64,000 nucleotides of DNA. Source: Argyresthia goedartella (taxonomy: Eukaryota; Arthropoda; Insecta; Lepidoptera; Argyresthiidae). Below the pieces are notes generated by a model. The model had not been told where the DNA came from, ran no database searches, and worked only from the letters and a program-made list of their open reading frames with translations. Below, one piece after another: positions 22,768-35,818 of the stretch. Both the position numbers and the translations under genes were made by a program. The stretch lies in assembly GCA_949825045.1 (NCBI GenBank), contig OX463811.1:62001-126000 (forward strand). The letters are read 5' to 3'. Each line of letters begins with the position of its first letter. Positions within the stretch are counted from its first letter, which is position 1.

Positions 22768-23680
22768 ACGGTAGTAGACTTCCCTGCGATGGTATATATG
22801 TTTTATTACAATTACTTCAGTAGTTCGAAGGTTAACAGCATAACAAGGAAAAGCGGTCAAACGGGTAGACGCATTTTAATACGGTCGTTTGTAGTTGGAA
22901 TAAGACTTCACTTCAATGGTTCTTAGCTATGTTTTGTGAAAATCGGTTCAATACTTCGAAAATTATCTTAACAAGGTAAAGTCAGCTTAACAACAGCGAC
23001 AGCGGCGGTCAAAACCTGTGGACGGATTTTGATTTGTTTTTTTTAGTTGGTAGTAGACCTCACTACGATGGTTCTTAGATATGTTTTGTTAAAATCAGTT
23101 TTGAAATTGTAAAGTAATTTGATCGGGTTTTTTTTTTTTTTTTAAGTTTTAACCAAATTTCGAAAGACTTTTAATTAAGAAAGTTAGAATTTTAATAAAA
23201 AAATATAGGTCACATAATTGAGTAAACAAGCAACATTTGTTATTTGGAAAAACCACAGATAAGCGAAACTCTTCGCATAAATAGATGTTGCGTTAATTTT
23301 GGATTGCGAAGCCTTTATCTTGTTGTGGGGGAAAGCAGCGGATAGTCAAACTTTTTTTTATTTTACAGAAAAGAGCCATGCGAGCATATTTATAATTTAA
23401 AACGAAAGACTCCCTAAGAGAGCATTTAAAGAAATTGACATATTAGTAGTAAAGTTAGCTGTAGTTTTAGTATTTTTTATTATTATTCAGTTTATTAATA
23501 TATAAAGTAAACCTCACTGCGATGGTTCTTAGATAAGTTTTGTTAAAATTAGTTTTGCAATTCTTAAGTTATTTGTCAGGGTTTATTTAAATTTTAAATT
23601 TATTTTAGGTTTGAACCAAATTTTGAAAGACTTAATTAAGAAAGTTAGAACTATTTTTATTTATAGAAAAGAGCTATTCG
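22768..23680. repeat. Degenerate repeated segment, four copies
   Basis: A phrase close to GTAGACCTCACTGCGATGGTTCTTAGATATGTTTTGTTAAAATCAGTT recurs in diverged form near 22770, 22893, 23047 and 23500. The last two copies also share AATTAAGAAAGTTAGAA downstream. Origin unknown. Confidence 0.55.
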
Positions 23681-24039
23681 AGCAATTTATAATTTAAAAT
23701 GACCACTCCTTAAGAGAGTGCTTTTTAAAGAAATTGACATACTAATTGTAGCTAGTCAGTTTTTAAATATTCAATTTATTAATATTATTTAAAAAAAACG
23801 AAAATATAATGTATGTACGCAAGAACCTTACAACATTTTCCAAACTTAGCGATAGCTGTAATTTTAACCTAATAAATAATCACACACAATGTGCGCCCCG
23901 GTTTAGATTCGCGAAGGTTAGCAATTCTTTCAAGGGTCAGTGCATTCTCTACTACATTAGGACACCTCTGGAGATTTTGAAATTGCCATTTCAGCAATTT
24001 TAAAAGCATGTTAAAGCGACTTTGTTGAAAAAGGGATAA

Positions 24040-26251
24040 TCGACAATTATATTAGCCTAGATGTAGCCACATCCGTGCTTTGTCTGATATTTCTAACAGC
24101 GTAAGCCGCAGAACTTAATTTACCAGCCAATTTATCTATGTGGGGTCCCCACTGCAATTTGCTATCAATGGTTATTCCAAGAAACTTCGTATCATTTACT
24201 AATTCTAACGTGCTGTTGTCTAACACTAAACTGGTCTCAACTTGCCTGACATTTGGAAGTAAGAATTTGATACACTTGGTTTTACCAGCGTTTAACAATA
24301 AATTATTAACTGTGAACCAATTCAAGGTTAAAGACAATACACCATTAACATCATCAAATTCTCCTTTTTGTCTTTCAATTTTGAAGACCATTGAAGTATC
24401 ATCAGTAAACAACACTATGTCAGTTAATTTCTCCACCATGAAACGCAGATCATTAATATATACCAGGAATAAGAAAGGGCCTAATATGCGTATTATGATC
24501 AACACAATTAAACGCCTTCGACAGGTCGCAAAAAACTCTGATAGCATCCTGTGCGGCCTCCCATGCAGAATAAATATGAGATATAAGGGTAATACCTGCA
24601 TCCGTAGTCGATTTACCCCTAGTGAAACCATATTATTTAGCGTGGAGTTGTTTTGTACGGTTGAAGTGTGAGAGCATTTGATTGAGTATAATCTTTTCAA
24701 ATATTTTACTTAGTGTTGGAAGAACAGATATTGGTCTGAAATTTGAAGGATCGCCCTTATCTCCCGACCTGAACAGAGGTATCAGTTTACTGTGTTTCAT
24801 GGGGTCTGGAAAAGCCCCATCGTCAACACATTTATTGAATATTTAAGCTAAGTGTGGGGCTATAACTAGAATTATTACTGAACCAATGACTGACTGATAT
24901 ACCCCACAGGTCTTCCGTATTTTTTAAGTTTAGTAATTTAAACGTTTTGATAATGTCCTGGGGATATACATGATGAAATTTTAAATATACATTACTGACG
25001 CTTGTGTTATTTTTTAATAAAGTCTCTGCTTCATATGGAGATGAATTTAGACGGTCTGTTGTGAGTACAGGTACATTGGTGAAGAATGTTTCAAAAGCTC
25101 GAGCAACATCAGCGTTGGATTTAACAACATCATCACCTATCTTTAGGCAGAAATCATTGTCCCTTGGTGGTATAACTTTGAATCTTTCTATTAATGTGCT
25201 ATTAATGTAATTTTGCAGTTCTACAAACCAACTTGAAAGTTTTGGAATATTTTTTAACATAGTCATGAAATTTTCGAACAAAGTTATAGGTTTTTTTTAT
25301 CATTATAGGCCATACAAGGTAACTCTACTTTTACGAATTCCAAACGTTGCCCAGTCATTAAATTTAGATTTACCGTTGTAGTCACTGACTTTCTTTAATA
25401 TGAAAACTTTATTGAATTCTGTCTGAATAATGTTGAAGAAGTCTGAGTAGATTTTGTTTGGGTTCTGTTCATTAAAATCCGGTACTCGCAAATATATATC
25501 TAAGTTTTTCGTATATGTCTCTAGTCTATGGGATGTAATAGACCTATAAAATGATGGACCAGTCTTATCCTTAATAGCAATTGGGAATGAAACTGTTTGA
25601 CCACTGTGATCGGAAGTTAAGCAGTTAATTACACTTTTACTTGTGAATTCACAGTCACAAAAAACGTTATGTAAGCAAGTTTGGCTGGTAAGTGTAAATC
25701 TAGTCGGCTCTAAAAATACATGACATAAATTAAACGATTTGAATAAAGTTATTAATCGTTATTTCATTGTTGTTCCTACAAGCAAATCTACATTAAGATC
25801 GCCACAAATAATTAACTTTTTTCTGTTATTACATAGTTTAGTGAGGGCTTCCTCCATAATTTTCTCAAATATTTCGAAATTGCCATGGCCTTTTTCATCC
25901 CTCGGTGGCCTGTAGACACAAACAATAATATGGCTATCTAACTCAACACAGGATACCTCTATTTGTCTTTCAACAGTAAGTGCAAGAATATCTTTCCGTT
26001 GTTTCACCTTAATATTATTTTTCACTAAGATTAAAGAACCACCTCTATCAGCAGTCTTTCTATTGTAACAACTGACCATTTTGTAATTATTTATGTTAAA
26101 AGACATCATATTTTCCTTCAACCAGTGTTCTGTAACACAAATAATATCAATGTCAGAATTTTTTAGAAATAAATTCTAATACAAGTTCTTTGCCAGGTAG
26201 CCCCTGGATGTTTTGATGGGCAATATTTAACTGGGGCTTACATTTTGACAT
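24040..26251 (-). pseudogene. LINE ORF2 (AP endonuclease and RT), decayed and 3' truncated
   Basis: The frame opens near ATG 26251 with LNIAHQNIQGLPGKE, the start of an AP-type endonuclease. It continues through IDIICVTEHWLKENM, IIVCVYRPPR and LIICGDLNVDL (about 25780). The RT part is scattered over several frames, with PFLFLVYINDL, a mutated FTDD catalytic box, LLLNAGKTKC and FLGITIDSKLQWGPHID. Coding ends abruptly near 24047 after AVRNIRQSTDVATSRLI, so the C-terminus and tail are missing. Several stops and frameshifts separate the pieces (near 24700, 24840, 25290, 25500 and 25760). It differs from the LINE at 8-12 kb and is older. The clade is probably jockey/CR1-like. Confidence 0.8.
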
Positions 26252-27198
26252 ATTTAGTGGCTCTTGTATGCTAGAGATTTCCTCTATTGTCTTATGAACT
26301 AATTTAAATTACTTGGAACAGATTCCAATGTTGCATGCAAAGTATAATTAACAGGTGAATTCCCAATAGGGGTGCATGTCATATTACTCTTAACATAAGC
26401 TGATGTCAAGTTGAACTTGGTTAAACCAACTTTAGCTGCGTCGCATATATATTAAGCTAACAATGTAGCTACTAATTTTCTATATTTCGCACGCTTAGAA
26501 TAATAATGACCTAATCCGAAATTTTGATGAATTGAGTTACAATACAACACCGACCTAAAAAAGCGTGCTCTACATGATAGGCATGAGAAAACACGCGTTT
26601 TCCTAATGGAAAAAGGTTCAATTTCGTTTGGGTCTTTATTATTCCACCTATCCCCGCGCACGTTGTAGCTGTACAACGACACATTCAGTATTGCGCCGAC
26701 GCTCGTGGATTGTGGACGTAAACAACGAAGACCTGTTCATATTTACGTCTTTGTTTCACTCAAATAAGGTAAGATTTATTCAATATGATTAGAACAACAA
26801 CGACCGAATTATGAATTCGGTCTATGTTTTACTATTTTTTTTCCCTTTTTGTTTGACGTATTAATGATTGAGTCTGTATCCTACCAAACGGTGCTGCTGC
26901 ATAGTGACAATATTCGAGTTGAGTCTATGTAGTTTTAAAAATCGTCCAAATTGATCCAAATATAATAGAAAAGGTCTATCTCTTAATAGATTGTGGTGTG
27001 ATTCTTACGGCAGATTATTTTGTAAGTCTATATTTTACAAAATTTGTGTTAATTAACGTTAAATTATCTCTTAATGAGTCTCTTTGTCACAAATTAATAA
27101 GTAAGTTAGTAGTAACTTAAATAATAACTGTTTGTTAATTTTGTAGTATTTATGACCTCGGTACCTAACCTACTTTGTATTTTGTTGTAGACCTCAAA
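26252..27198. other. No gene recognised
   Basis: Contains AT-rich sequence and possible 5' flank of the pseudogene that starts at 27199. No promoter motif could be supported. Confidence 0.4.
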
Positions 27199-29653
27199 AT
27201 GGATAAAAGGCGCATGGCTAAAATATTCTCAAACATAAATTTAAAAGTACCCGTAAATTGTCGAAGGAGTACTCGCCGGCGTCTTTGTTATAACTCTGAT
27301 GAAGCTAACGATATTGTCCAGCCACACGATGCCGCCGTCTCTGCTCCCCACAACTCTCTACCAGCCACCGTCATGCAGGATCTGCCTCTTGATGCCGCCG
27401 TGTCTGCTGACCACAACTCACCACCAGCCACCGTCATGCGGGATCTGCCTCTTTATTCTGCCGCCTCTGTTGACCACAACTCACCACCAGCCCCCGTCAT
27501 GCAGGATCTGCTACTCGTTGCTACTAAATTATCTCACAACCCCAAAAGGGCATGTCAAGCTAAAAAGATTCCAATAATAACCCCAATAAATTCCGACGAG
27601 AGTGATGCAGACATAAGCGATGATGACCCCACTTACCGTAAGGATAATGGAACCAATCAAAAGATACCGGGGCTCTTGCAAGCTCATCGGCAGAAACAGG
27701 AACAGTGCATCATCCAGCAGCTCATCCTCCAGCAGCTCATCCTCCAGCAGTTCATCCTCTAGAAGTTCTTCCGATGAAGAAGCCTTTTCACCAAAGCTCA
27801 CTACTTTAGGAGAGCGCCCTGCTTCACAAAATCCCATCACTTCAGGAGAGCGCCCCGCTTCACCAAAGCCCACTACTTCAGGAGAGCGAACTGCTTCACC
27901 AGAGCGAAAGCGAAAGCGGAAACGAAATCCTGAGGCATGGAAGATTAACAGTGCCAAACGGAAAAGAAACAGCGGCCAGTCCTATGTGTCTGTAAAAACC
28001 AATAAAGAGGTTCCAGCGCGACCTGTAAAAGCGCCGTGTAAATGTCGTCTAAAATGTGATTCAAAAATATCTGTAAATGAAAGAGAAACTCTATTTCAAA
28101 AGTATTGGGGATCAAAAGATATTGAATTACAAAGAGCATTTCTCAGGAGTTGTATGGTGGAAGTAAAACCTAAATATATACACACGTCGGCTGAAAACCC
28201 AAGAAAACCTAATTCTGCATATTATTTGATGAATCAAAGGGTGTGCAAGACTTATGTGATTGCCACATTCGACATATCAGATCGGGTACTCCGTACTGTA
28301 AAGGACAAAAATGACGAAACCAACATCTTAGATACTGACAAAAGAGGAAAACATGACAACCACAATAAATTAGACCCAAATCTGGTCAGAGACATTAATA
28401 ATGATGTTGCGGCAATTCCACGAATTGAGTCCCATTACACCAGGGGAACGTCTTCTTGTGAATACATTTCAGCTGACAAAACGATCGCAGATATACATAG
28501 AGACTTCGAAATGTCGCAAAAAGCTCTCGGTCGTCCGGCGGGAAAGTTCTGTAACTTCTATGACATTTATAAGCAGACAGGACTCAAAAACCATCCACCT
28601 AGAAAAGATCTTTGTGATATATGCAGGGACTACAAACTCACGCAAAGAGAGGATCTGAAGGCGAGTTATGAAGACCATTTATAAGAGAAGAACCTGTCCA
28701 GAGAAGAAAAACAACAGGATAGATATGCCATAAATGAAACTAATATATAACGGCTGCATATGTCTTGGAGGCGATTTTACAAGCACCAAGAGGACGAGAT
28801 AGCAGTTTTTATTACAAAACTAAAATGAATTGCTACAATTTCTCAGTCGCAGAGTTAGCAGTCAAGTCCAAAACTGAAGAAGAAAGTCTAAAAGCATACT
28901 CAAAAGTACATTGCTATTTTTGGGATGAAACGCAGGGACAGAAAGGTTCGGTAGAAATAGGAAGCTGTGTCTATTCTTTCCTAAAAACAATTAACGCAAG
29001 AAGTAGTAGTCCAGTTAATGTTACCCTTTACTCCGACAATTGTTGTGGTCAAAATAAGAACAAGTTTATAACGACTATGTATATGTACGCCTTGACCCAA
29101 CTAGAAAACATAAAGACCATCACACATAAGTACTTAATCAAAGGCCATACCCAAAATGAAAACGATAACGCCCATAGCCTAATTCAGAAACAAATACAAA
29201 GGCGTTTAAGAGCAGAAAATATATATAGGTACTCCAGTTGAATACATATCCCTCATCAAAGGTGCCAAGAAAACAGGAAAGAAGTTTGAAGTGCAGGCAC
29301 TCACGTTGAGAACTTTTTGGACATCAAGAGCTTACAAACGGAATGGGGACTCAACTACAGCAAAGACATGGATAGAAACGCAATCATATGGAACGATATG
29401 AGAATTCTGAATTTTCAGAGATTCGCCATTTGTATTCTATTTCAAAACGGCTTACAAAGAGATGGAGTATCGTAAGGTGAATGTGAGGGCAGGTTTACGA
29501 AAAACATTGCCTGCGGTCGAAGATATTGTTCTTAAGAGGGCCTACAACAAACGATTCAAACTCGATGCTAACAAGAAAAAGGATATCGCGAGCTTTATAT
29601 CAAGTAAGGTTATACCGCCTTACTTTGCAAATTTTTATAATAGCATAGTCTGA
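27199..29653 (+). pseudogene. DUF7869-type, RNase H-fold transposase-like protein, broken
   Basis: ATG at 27199 opens a Ser/Pro-rich leader with three diverged repeats of PPATVMQDLPL type. A frameshift near 27660-27690 leads to a poly-Ser run of 18 residues and a basic stretch (ERKRKRKRNPEAW). After it come CRLKCDSKISVNERETLFQK, a Cys/His-bearing KDLCDICRDYKL (28605) and stops at 28682-28684 and about 28747. A frame change then gives YVLEAILQAPRGRDSSFYYK, YFWDETQGQKGSVEIGSCVY, LYSDNCCGQNKNKFITTMYM and YLIKGHTQNENDNAHSLI. These blocks match a widespread insect family whose members look like DDE nucleases. Where that family usually has Phe-Asp before the leading block this copy has Tyr-Val. The last piece ends at 29653. 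No terminal repeats were found. It could instead be a decayed domesticated gene. Confidence 0.7.
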
Positions 29654-30672
29654 ATTCAGCAAATTGATTTGACTTTGTGATTTTATTGAATTTATGTGAT
29701 TACCTAGCTTAATTCCTATTCTTACCTTGTAAAGATGAGGTGTTTTATATGAGTATATAGTGATAATTATACTAAAAATACAATGCTAAGCATTGTTGAG
29801 TCCAAAATGTGATAAACATGTGCCTAAGGTTTCTCTAGTTTTATAGTATCATTAAGAAAAAATATTAGTCTTTATTAGCAGTCCTCATAAGTGTAGTTTG
29901 AAACATACAGATGCCATATTATGTTATCTGATTATTTTTATTACTTTTGTACATTTACAGTACTTACGACATAGTCAATAAGACTGATTTTTGTAATGTT
30001 GATTTCAAATTGTGTCATTAACAGCCTTATTGTTTTTTGTAACTTACTGTTTAAATGTGTACGTTTTGTTATTTATTGCTACTATAAGTTGGCTTTACTT
30101 AATTTGAATTTTGTATCTACGATTTAGATATTTTCTCAATGTCCAAGACTGATTGTTGTAATTTTTATCCGATGTTTTTGTTCTTGATGTTTAATTAATA
30201 ACTTTTAATAATTTTTGTGTTTTATTTCTTTCTATTCCTTTTAAAAGTCACTAGTTTAGTTGCACTCTTTAGCTTAACACAGACTTATTTATTAGTTATG
30301 TCGACCAATTTATCCCACATTTGGTAAAACAGTGACCTATTACGTAATAAGTTGGAAATAGGTAAATGTTTTCCGAATAAAATAGACATATTCATAGTTA
30401 CAACCTCTAGTGCTTGTTTATTTTTGTGAAACATAGACTCAATTCTGAAGGGTTCCGTTTAAATGCATTTCTTGGGTACTTCTGCTTCATGTTGTTTATT
30501 TTACTGCATTATTCCTTAAAGTTAACATTCCCAGGAGCACGCTGGTAGTTTTACTTTTCAGTTACGTGTCTTAGTTGCTGCGCTACAGTCAATTGAAAAA
30601 AGTCAAGATTTTTGCGAAACGTTTTTCGTCGATTCCCAACATTTAGTTTTTTTGAGATAGGTCACTATTATT
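29654..30672. other. No gene recognised
   Basis: T-rich sequence downstream of the pseudogene. No feature supported. Confidence 0.45.
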
Positions 30673-31006
30673 CTAAGCGTGCGATTTATTAGACAGGTAC
30701 AATGTATCCTGTGTCAGAGTAAGGTTATGAATACAATTATTCATGTCGAAATATAAAATAGCATCGCTGTGATGACATGTTAAATTAAATAAATGAATAT
30801 TCATTCTATGCACAGATTTGTTCTGTAGTTCTGTCAAATTACAGGCATATGGAAAATTGCATAGTATAAATTTGCATTTCATCCTACTATGTAAGTCTAG
30901 AAGTGTTTCAACACTTTTATTCAAATCATTCCGACTAATGTTTGAATGATTTCCTACCATAATTACAATAGTGCTGTACTTATCATAGATTTGGTAGGCT
31001 GGTGCC
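30673..31006 (-). pseudogene. SGNH-like protein, C-terminal fragment
   Basis: The frame reads YDKYSTIVIMVGNHSNISRN and ends LTQDTLYLSNKSHA with a stop at 30673. The hydrophobic strand followed by a Gly-Asn block resembles the GND-type box of SGNH hydrolases. Similar domains occur in proteins linked to insect LINEs. The upstream half lies at 36591-37100, across the gypsy insertion. The catalytic Ser and His are not clearly seen, so enzymatic function is doubtful. Confidence 0.5.
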
Positions 31007-31790
31007 TACGCAACACTTACTTGGGTATAGCGCGGGTCGCGGTGAATGTAAACAAGAACACTGTTTAACAGTTTATTTCAAAGCGACGTATAGCACACAG
31101 TACATATAGTCAAGCACAGTCTTAGAAGGAGAAATGGAAAGAGAAGGAACAAGCACAGCGGTTGATATTAGGCGCATAAGTAATTTCGATAGCGGAGCGT
31201 AAGCAAAACCGGCGGAACAGAGCGACATGCGTCTCGCGTCGTATCATCAAGCTCACTGTCCGGCGGCGGCCGCGAATACACAACTCCGGAGGAGGCGAGC
31301 GCGCCGACAGGTTATACCGTGACGTAGGCGGTTGCAGTGCGCGCTCCTATCTACTAATAAAAAACGGTGCGCTTGTCCGCTTCAACGTACAAAATATATT
31401 AAAGTTTATATAATGCAAAGTGACATTTATGATTCAACATAAGTGGATGCATTATCCACTTAAAAATTACTATTATTAAATTATTATTATTAAGTTAGTA
31501 TTATTTTATTTGTTTATTATTATTTTATTATTAACAATATTTAATTAGATTATTAAGACTAGATTATTAAGATTAGTATTAAGATTTGATTATTAGGATT
31601 AATATTAAGATTACATTATTAACATTGATTTTATTATTTGTAATTAATGATTTTATTATTATAAACATGCTAATGTAAATTTTGCATAACGGATTGCGAT
31701 TGATAAATAACATTCAGTAATAAATATTGATGTACTAAATTTAACTATTTTAAATTAAGATTTAGTGACATACACTGAATTAACGCCACA
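31007..31790 (-). repeat. Gypsy 3' LTR
   Basis: On the minus strand it starts TGTGGCGTTAATTC and ends AAGTGTTGCGTA. It is 784 bp against 770 for the other LTR. The main difference is an extra GATTATTAAGACTA-type unit near 31550. Confidence 0.88.
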
Positions 31791-31837
31791 TCACCCCCCT
31801 CCAGAGACCATCATGGGCGATAATAGTTAGGGAACTA

Positions 31838-34800
31838 GGTGTCATTATCATCGGTTCTGGTTGTAGGTGTGGTGGTGTTTGCTGGGATTGGTGGAGCTGA
31901 TGAAGTGTTTGTGACGTTTTTTGTGTTGTGAGTGTGTGTTTGTGTATCCGGTTGAGTGCTAGTGGTGTGTGTGTCATGCAGTATGTAGGCCGGCTTTAAC
32001 CGATCTATAGATACTGTCATTTCCTTACCATTGACTGCTAACCGATACACCTTGGGATCTCTCCTCAAAACTTTATGTAGGCCAGTGTATGCTGGTTTTA
32101 ACGACCCACCGACTGTGTCATCCCTAAGGAAAACATGAGTTGCTGCTGCTAGATCTTTAAAGACAAAAATCGGCCGACGTCCCACGTGACGAGTACCTGG
32201 CACTGGTTTCAGATTCCTAGCAAACATGTGAAGTCGGGACAGGTAGTCTGTAACATCCGTGGTGGCGTGAGTCTCGTGATCAAAGAAATCTCCGGGCAAC
32301 CTAAGAGTCTCACCGTAAACCAATTCTGCCGCAGAGGCTTAAAGGTCTTCCTTATATGCGGCTCTGATTCCTAGCAGGACTAGAGGGAGTGCTTCAACCC
32401 AACTGCTGTTGGCGTGGCACTTTATAGCTGGCTTCAGCTGCCTGTGGAAACGTTCCACGAGTCCGTTACAGGCAGGGTGATACGCAGTAGTGCGCTTACG
32501 CCGAAATCCTATCAGTTTTGCCAGCTGCTGGAATAGCGTCGACTCAAATTGTTGACCTCTGTCGGTGACAATGTCAATTGGGCATCCAAAGCGAGCAATC
32601 CAACCGTGCAACAGCGTTTTAGCGACGGTCTCGGCTGATATGTCTTGCAGTGGAACTGCTTCAGGCCAACGTGTGAAACGGTCGATGGCAGTGAGGCAGT
32701 ACTTGAACCCTTGACAAGGTGGTAGTGGTCCTATGAGGTCAATGTGGATATTCTGGAACCTGGTATGCGACAGCTTGAACGTGCTTAAGGGTGATGAGAC
32801 GTGACGAGTGACCTTACAGCGCTGGCAAGCCAGACAACTTCGGGTCCACTCTCGGCAGTCTTTGCGTACCCCTGGCCAAACGTACCTCTCCGCAACCAAC
32901 CTGGCAGTGGCATTTGCTCCTGGATGGCTTAGAGAGTGAAGGCTCTCGATAATCTGCTGTCTGAGCTCCTTTGGTACATAGGGCCTTACCTTCTCCTCTT
33001 TCTCCTCGCAGTAAAGGTCGACAGTAGTTCCGGGCACATTCACTTTCTTCAGGCACAGTGAGCTGCTACTGCTCAGAAGAAGGCGTAGCTCAGAGTCGGT
33101 GTTTTGTGCCGTAGCTAACTTACTGTAGTCAACAGGCTGCGTGATTTCCTCGACTCGTGACAGAGTGTCAGCTACGACATTGTCTCTTCCTGATATGTGC
33201 CTGATGTCTGTCGTAAATTGTAACACAAAATCTAAATGTCGGAACTGCCTCGGGGAACAATTATCTTTACGAGAGCTATATGCGAAGCACAAAGGTTTAT
33301 GGTCGGTATAGACAATAAAGTCTCGTGCTTCTACCATGTGCCTAAAATACTTTATAGCTTCGCATATGGCTAAAAGTTCCCTATCGTAAGGAGAGTACTT
33401 ACGCTGTGGTGACGTCAGTTTACGCGAGAAAAATGAGAGAGGTTCCTAGGCGCCGTCCTTCAGCTGCTGCAGCACAGCACCCATAGCCGCGTCTGATGCA
33501 TCAGTGACGATGCATAATTTTGCCAATGCATCTGGATGAGCCAGCAGTGCCGCATCGCACAAACCTGCTTTGCACCTTTCGAAGGCAACTTGTTCTTCCT
33601 GGGTAAAGTTGATTGGATGGGAACCTTTAAAAGAACCTGTGAGGAGAGAATTCAGGGGAGCCTGGTGTACGGCTGCGTTAGGGATGAACCGTCTGTAAAA
33701 ATTAAGCATACCCAAGAATCTCCTAAGTTCCCTCACGTTCCTCGGCGTTGGGAAGTCCTGGATGGCTGCCACCTTGGCAGGTAGTGGTTTGGTACCGTTT
33801 GCAGATATACGGTATCCTAAGAAGGTTACCTCTTCCACTCCGAAGTGGCACTTGGAGGTGTTGATCACCATCCCATACTCCTGCAACCTGGTGAACAGTC
33901 GCCGTAAATGTGCTTCATGCGTCTTGTGGTCCTTTGAGAAGACCAAGAAATCGTCAAGGTAACTGTAGCAGAAATCCAGTCCCCGCAGCATCTCGTCCAC
34001 GAAGCGCTGGAAAGTCTGCCCGGCATTACGAAGTCCGAACGTCATGAACGGGAATTCGTAAAGCCCGAACGGCGTTGTAATGGCGGTTTTTGGGATGTCT
34101 TCGGGGCTGACGGGGATTTGGTTGTAGGCCTTGACGAGATCTATCGTTGAAAAGACGGTGCAACCAGTTATGCTGTGCGAGAAATCCTGGATATGGCGAA
34201 TCGGATATTTATCCGGAATGGTTCTCGCATTTAGCAACCTGTAGTCACCGCACGGTCTCCAACCGTTGTCTTTTTTAAGGGCCAGATGTAAGGGAGATGC
34301 CCAAGGTGACTCAGAGGGTCTGGCTATGCCACTCGAAAGCATAGAGGCAAACTCCTCTTTTGCTACCTTTAATTTATCGGGTGCCAGTCGTCTTGGTTTA
34401 CTAGATACGGGCGGGCCGGGTGTGGTGCGAATGTGGTGTACTGTTGAGTGTTTAGGTGTTCGATGTATGCCAGATGGGCGAGTGATGTCAGGGTATTCGC
34501 GTAGTATGTTGTGATATGTGGACTCACCAGTTACAACCTTTACCGAAGAAATGACATCAGACGGCCGCGCAGGCAAAGCAGGGGCGGCGGTGAGCCTTGT
34601 ATTATTGTCAGTAAGGCGATGGTTCCTGCAATCAACTAAAAGATTATAATGAGCGAGAAAATCTACACCTATTATTGCCCTAGTGACATCCGCTACAACA
34701 AATCGCGAAGCATAGTCGCGGCGGAATCCTATGTTAAGAACTAAGTGTGCATACCCGTAAGTATTAATAATTGTACCGTTAGCTGCACACAAAGTATAGT

Positions 34801-34942
34801 TCGTTTTATTTCTCCGTTCTTTTAATAAATTACGGGGAAACACACACAAATCACTTCCAGTATCTACTAAAAATTGTATTTTTGATTTAGAGTCCATAAC
34901 AAATAAGCGACCGGAATTCGGACAGCCGCCAGTCGCCGTCAT
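31838..34942 (-). pseudogene. Gypsy pol: protease, RT, RNase H, integrase
   Basis: The protease has [15 protein letters not shown] has [52 protein letters not shown] and the catalytic SYLDDFLVF. RNase H begins [13 protein letters not shown]. Integrase has an H/C zinc finger ([15 protein letters not shown] ... CLACQRC), [17 protein letters not shown] and ERFHRQLK. Its C-terminal part has KVYRLAVNGKEM and VSIDRLKPAYI. Two in-frame stops interrupt an otherwise continuous frame: TAG after LQQLKDGA (about 33447) and TAA after AAYKEDL (about 32339). The frame ends at about 31838. Confidence 0.9.
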
Positions 34943-34989
34943 CGACTGCCCTATGCATTTCCCGCTGTATAGTCACACGGTTTCACACA

Positions 34990-35799
34990 TCACCGTGCCT
35001 GGCTTCCAAACTTGTGATGGTACCAGCAGGTGGGAAATTTGCGGTAGTTGGAGTTTGACCTCGTCGAGTTCTGGCGATGTCGGCTTCGGCTTCGGCTTCG
35101 GTTACTCGTCGTCGGTCGTGATTGGCGGGGCTCCCGGGACATTCTGTCCATTCTGGTGGTCAAAGCCTCCATCTGCTTGCTGAGTGCCGCGATCTGGAAG
35201 ACCAGCGGGTCCGTTGGAGGAGCTACAGCTGGTTTTACCGCCGCGACTTGTGGAGCAGAAGCAATGGCATCATGCACCTTGTCCGCCAATTCCGCCAATT
35301 CTTCCAAAGTACACTTCGTTTGTGACGCGAGGATGACCTGGATGTTCTGGGGAAGCCTGTTGGTCCACATCGTACGCATGAGATCCTATGGTACCCCAGG
35401 GCCGGCTAAGTGCTGTATGCAGCGTAGTAACTGGGAAGGTTTCCTGTCCCCTAACTCCTTGTGTGACAAGAGCTGCTGGATATCTCTCTCTCGTGTGGCT
35501 GACAACCGCTTCACCAGCTCGGTTTTGAGCTTGTCGTATTTATTTGTAGCTGGTGGGTTTGTTATTATGTCCTCCACTTCCGACGCATATTGAGGATCCA
35601 GCTGGGCCATGGTGTAGTAAAATTTTGTAGTGTCCGCAGTAATATTGGACAGCGTAAATTGGGCTTCCAGCTGGGTAAACCATAGTGCTGGTTTTTCTTT
35701 ATAGAATGGGGGTATCCGCACACCCACTTTACACAACTCCGCGCCATTCTGCGCAGCGCCATCATTATTCACCTGTTTAAATGTTCCTTTGGCTTCCAT
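34990..35799 (-). pseudogene. Gypsy gag
   Basis: The first ATG on the minus strand is at 35799 (MEAKGTFKQ). A GTG lies 12 bp earlier in frame. The capsid-like part has PPFYKEKPALWFTQLEAQF and YDKLKTELVKRLSAT. An in-frame TAG follows AGPGVP (about 35386), and the frame then continues with MRTMWTNRLPQNIQVILASQ. An Arg/Ser-rich tail ends with CWYHH, the beginning of a zinc-binding motif that appears cut short by a frame change before protease. Only about 20 bp separate the 5' LTR from this ATG. Confidence 0.8.
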
Positions 35800-35818
35800 A
35801 TCGTCGTGCACAGTTACT

